Positions 61,712 through 64,000 of a DNA stretch of 64,000 nucleotides are shown one piece after another. Origin of the DNA: Bacteroidota bacterium (GTDB lineage: Bacteria; Bacteroidota; Bacteroidia; Bacteroidales; FEN-979); assembly GCA_026391355.1 (NCBI GenBank), contig JAPLDH010000053.1:1-64000 (forward strand), given 5' to 3'. The position numbers and the translations under genes were made by a program. How positions within the stretch are numbered: the stretch's first letter is position 1; every line of letters begins with the position of its first letter. The notes below the pieces were generated by a model. It had not been told where the DNA came from. It searched no databases and was given only the letters and a program-made list of their open reading frames with translations.

Positions 61712-62632
61712 ATGAATTTCAACAAACTTTTATATTTCCTTCTGATCACGTTAATTTTCACTTCTGCCTGCAAAAGCGGAATGGATAAATCGGAAAAAGA
61801 GGTCATTCCCAAGGCACCTGTAACGGTTACCGGTGTGATCATAGGTCCCATGACGGATTATGCTGAATTAACGGCTACTTCGACTTTCTTCGATAATGCC
61901 GTTGTCAAAGCGCCGGTAACGGGTTATATAGAGAGTAGCCTGGTAAATCCCGGCGACAAGGTAATGAAGAACCAGAAGATCATGACCATGCGCACAAAGG
62001 AGGCAGTCGCGCTAAAAGGTGACACATCAGGTTTGTTGGGTTTTTCCGGGGAGATCCTGATAAAATCAGGCATAAACGGGGTAGTGACATCGATGGACCA
62101 TCCCATAGGTGATTATGTGCAGGAAGGGGACAGGCTCGGGATTATTTCTGTACCGGCAAGCCTTGTATTCCTCCTTGATGCACCCTTTGATCTGAATTCC
62201 TTTATCAGGATTGGCAACCGATGTGATGTTCTGCTCCCCGACGGTAGCTCAATCGAAGGAAGGATCACATCCCGGCTTCCATCAATGGCAGGTGCATCTC
62301 AAACCCAGCGGTTTGTCATTGAACCAGCGAAACCACCGAACTTGCCTGAAAACCTGATTGCCAGGGTCAGAATACCAAAGAATTCAATAAATAATGCAGT
62401 GATGTTGCCAAAGGCTTGCATACTCACAGACGAAATCATGAAGAATTTCTGGGTAATGAAGCTCATCAATGATTCGATGGCTGTAAAAATATCGATTCAA
62501 ACAGGCCTGACCGGTGGTGATAACGTTCAGATCGTGGAACCCCGGTTCTCTCTGACAGATCTTTTTCTTTCTTCAGGGAATTACGGATTGGGGGACACTG
62601 CAAGAGTATTGGTGGTTAAGAAGAAAGAATAA
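61712..62632 (+). CDS. RND efflux periplasmic adaptor (membrane-fusion lipoprotein)
   Basis: The protein has about 306 aa from ATG 61712, chosen because it gives a lipoprotein signal ending in lipobox FTSAC (Cys about 22); an upstream in-frame start at 61658 lies within the AT-rich repeat. HlyD-type features are the biotinyl-lipoyl halves (AVVKAPVTGYIESSLVNPGD and GINGVVTSMDHPIGDYVQEG) around residues 55-145, followed by a beta-barrel and membrane-proximal domain. The long coiled-coil hairpin is very short here. It couples the inner-membrane pump to the TolC-like channel. Confidence 0.9.
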   Translation: MNFNKLLYFLLITLIFTSACKSGMDKSEKEVIPKAPVTVTGVIIGPMTDYAELTATSTFFDNAVVKAPVTGYIESSLVNPGDKVMKNQKIMTMRTKEAVALKGDTSGLLGFSGEILIKSGINGVVTSMDHPIGDYVQEGDRLGIISVPASLVFLLDAPFDLNSFIRIGNRCDVLLPDGSSIEGRITSRLPSMAGASQTQRFVIEPAKPPNLPENLIARVRIPKNSINNAVMLPKACILTDEIMKNFWVMKLINDSMAVKISIQTGLTGGDNVQIVEPRFSLTDLFLSSGNYGLGDTARVLVVKKKE

Positions 62633-62783
62633 TGCAGGAATTCAGAATGCAGGAATGCAGGAATGCAGAAATTAATTCAAAAATCAAATTGCAAAAATCA
62701 AAATTCAAAATTCCCCTTGCCTTTTCTGATGACCTGATGACTGATGACCAATGACCGATTACTGATGACCAATGACCAATGAC
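62633..62783. repeat. Mixed 7/8-nt-phased tract containing the RND start codon
   Basis: Blocks such as TGCAGGA/ATGCAGGA give way to AAAAATC, AAATTGC, AAAATTC, AAAATTC, then GATGACC, AATGACC, GATTACT, GATGACC, AATGACC. The start codon of the RND pump (62772-62774) lies inside the final AATGACC-type units. Confidence 0.75.
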
Positions 62784-64000
62784 AAGTACCGTCTCTTCCT
62801 GAAGCCCATCATCTTTGTTCTGGTGATGCTGGTGATGCTGGGGATCTATTCGTATTCGAGAATGGAGACCTCACTGTTCCCGGATGTGACCTTTCCGAAG
62901 ATCACGGTGATTGCCGATAACGGGGAACAACCGGTAGATAAAATGATGGTGACTGTCACGAAACCGTTGGAAATTGCCATAAAAAGGGTGAACGGGATTT
63001 CGATCGTCAGGAGTAAGACCAGCAGGGGAAGCTGTACGATCGATGCTTACTTTGACTGGAAAACAGATATAAACCTGGCGAAGGTCCAGTTGGAAGCAAG
63101 GATCAATGAGGTTAAGAACGGCTTACCACCGGCCACAACCTTCGTGATAGAAGCCATGAGCCAGAACATTTACCCGGTTTATGGATACACGCTGGAAAGT
63201 GATAAATACGGCCAGGTTGAGTTGAAAAATACTGCTCTTTATCTTGCCCGTCCAAAATTCGCGCAGGTTCCGGGAATTTCAAATATTATGGTAAGAGGAG
63301 GGAAGACGAAGGAATTTGTGATAGCCCCGAAACCACAGGCCATGATTCCATTGGCACTTACGCCTCAAATGATCATTGATGCGCTGGGAAGTACAAATTT
63401 CATTGAGTCGAACGGGTTGCTGTCGGATTACAGGCGTCTCTACCTGAATGTTACCGATGCACGTATCAAGGATCTGAACGACCTGAAGAATGTTGTTATT
63501 AAAAATGACCGCAGCCGGGTTGTCCGTTTACAGGATATTGCAGATATTGACCTGCAGGAACAGCAGGAATTCATCAGGATCAATGCAAACGGCCATGATG
63601 CAGTTGTCCTTGATCTTGTGAAACAAAAGGGTATCAATCTCATCGACTTTGCAAAGCAGGTCTCTGCAAAAGCCGCTGAAATACAGAAACAATTGCCGAA
63701 GGGCATGGTCCTCAAGCCTTATTACAACCAGTCTGCTTTTGTTGAGGAGTCTGTCAGCAGCGTGATGCGATGTATTTATGAAGGACTTCTCCTTGCCATC
63801 CTTGTCGTGGTATTCTTTCTCCGGTCTTTCCGGGCAAGCATTAATATCATCCTGATTATCCCGGTCACGCTGATGTTGACGGTGACGATGCTTTACGTGG
63901 CAGGGATCTCATTGAACATCATGTCGCTTGGCGCTATTGCCGCTTCCATCGGACTGATCATCGATGATGCCATCGTCATCATAGAGCAGATCCACCGGTT
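62772..64000 (+). CDS. RND-family efflux permease (N-terminal part; continues past the window)
   Basis: The frame is open from ATG 62772 to the right edge (409 codons plus 2 nt), with no upstream alternative because a TGA precedes it in frame. The N-terminus MTNDKYRLFLKPIIF opens the first membrane helix, followed by the porter domain (SLFPDVTFPKITVIADNGEQ; VQLEARINEVKNGLPP; FAQVPGISNIMVRGG). Helices 2-4 begin near 63770, with the proton-relay motif GLIIDDAIVIIEQIHR at the edge. It is the drug/proton antiporter of the tripartite pump with the two preceding genes. The helix-4 aspartate pair is present, which fits the HAE type. Confidence 0.93.
   Translation, partial: MTNDKYRLFLKPIIFVLVMLVMLGIYSYSRMETSLFPDVTFPKITVIADNGEQPVDKMMVTVTKPLEIAIKRVNGISIVRSKTSRGSCTIDAYFDWKTDINLAKVQLEARINEVKNGLPPATTFVIEAMSQNIYPVYGYTLESDKYGQVELKNTALYLARPKFAQVPGISNIMVRGGKTKEFVIAPKPQAMIPLALTPQMIIDALGSTNFIESNGLLSDYRRLYLNVTDARIKDLNDLKNVVIKNDRSRVVRLQDIADIDLQEQQEFIRINANGHDAVVLDLVKQKGINLIDFAKQVSAKAAEIQKQLPKGMVLKPYYNQSAFVEESVSSVMRCIYEGLLLAILVVVFFLRSFRASINIILIIPVTLMLTVTMLYVAGISLNIMSLGAIAASIGLIIDDAIVIIEQIHR

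Noticed and set aside
1-64000. tRNA, rRNA or other structured RNA genes
   Set aside because: No cloverleaf-like or rRNA-like stretch was recognised when reading the intergenic regions; weak or unusual RNAs cannot be excluded by eye.

Overview
The window looks like chromosomal DNA of a free-living Bacteroidetes (Bacteroidota), probably a Bacteroidales- or Marinilabiliales-like lineage. Evidence: several secreted proteins end in a type A C-terminal sorting domain of the type IX secretion system (T9SS); gene starts mostly lack Shine-Dalgarno sequences; exact TAnnTTTG boxes, the Bacteroidetes -7 promoter element, precede several genes; and the window holds a two-gene transketolase, a Bacteroidetes-type ParE, a GH3/beta-lactamase fusion and DUF2279. 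The genus cannot be fixed from sequence reading alone.

Layout. 1-3861: the 5' part of a giant secreted GLUG/beta-helix protein that runs off the left edge. 3.9-4.6 kb: two decayed genes (an Rpn/PD-(D/E)XK transposase and a probable YoeB/Txe-like toxin). 4.7-11.2 kb: a GH3/beta-lactamase fusion and a split transketolase with a von Willebrand A (VWA) gene placed between its halves. 11.3-13.7 kb: a VCBS/FG-GAP T9SS cargo protein. 14.0-25.7 kb: a defence-type island with an intact MNT/HEPN pair, a GH71/99-like T9SS gene with an in-frame TGA, a helicase remnant, and a complete type I restriction-modification operon (hsdM-rhuM-hsdS-rhuM'-four-helix-bundle gene-hsdR). Its right edge carries the tail of a second, deleted MNT/HEPN pair. 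25.8-28.4 kb: kup and a DedA-family gene. 28.5-29.7 kb: pnuC and a nicotinamide riboside kinase (NAD salvage). 29.8-33.9 kb: a surface-glycan cluster (GT4, formyltransferase/propeller fusion, flippase). 34-42.3 kb: parE, facing a long leftward operon dapF-GNAT-mltG-DUF2279-DUF2752-DUF4190-nnr-HD. 42.4-45.6 kb: an ECF sigma factor, a membrane-anchored beta-barrel protein and a PKD/T9SS protein. 45.7-51.9 kb: a LiaF-like protein, a LytS-type kinase, a GH130 enzyme fused to a response-regulator receiver domain (opposite strand), a LytTR regulator and a trehalase-like hydrolase. 52-60.2 kb: a PNGase F-like T9SS protein and a 1552-aa repeat protein. 60.3-64 kb: a TolC/adaptor/RND efflux operon running off the right edge.

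Two things stand out. First, many intergenic gaps are filled by DNA with a strict 7-nt (once 8-nt) phase. The repeated word changes along each tract while the phase is kept, and some tracts supply start or stop codons to neighbouring genes. Second, the GH130-receiver fusion sits between a sensor kinase and its likely response regulator, which suggests glycan metabolism wired directly into phosphorelay signalling. No tRNA, rRNA, CRISPR array or complete insertion sequence was recognised.
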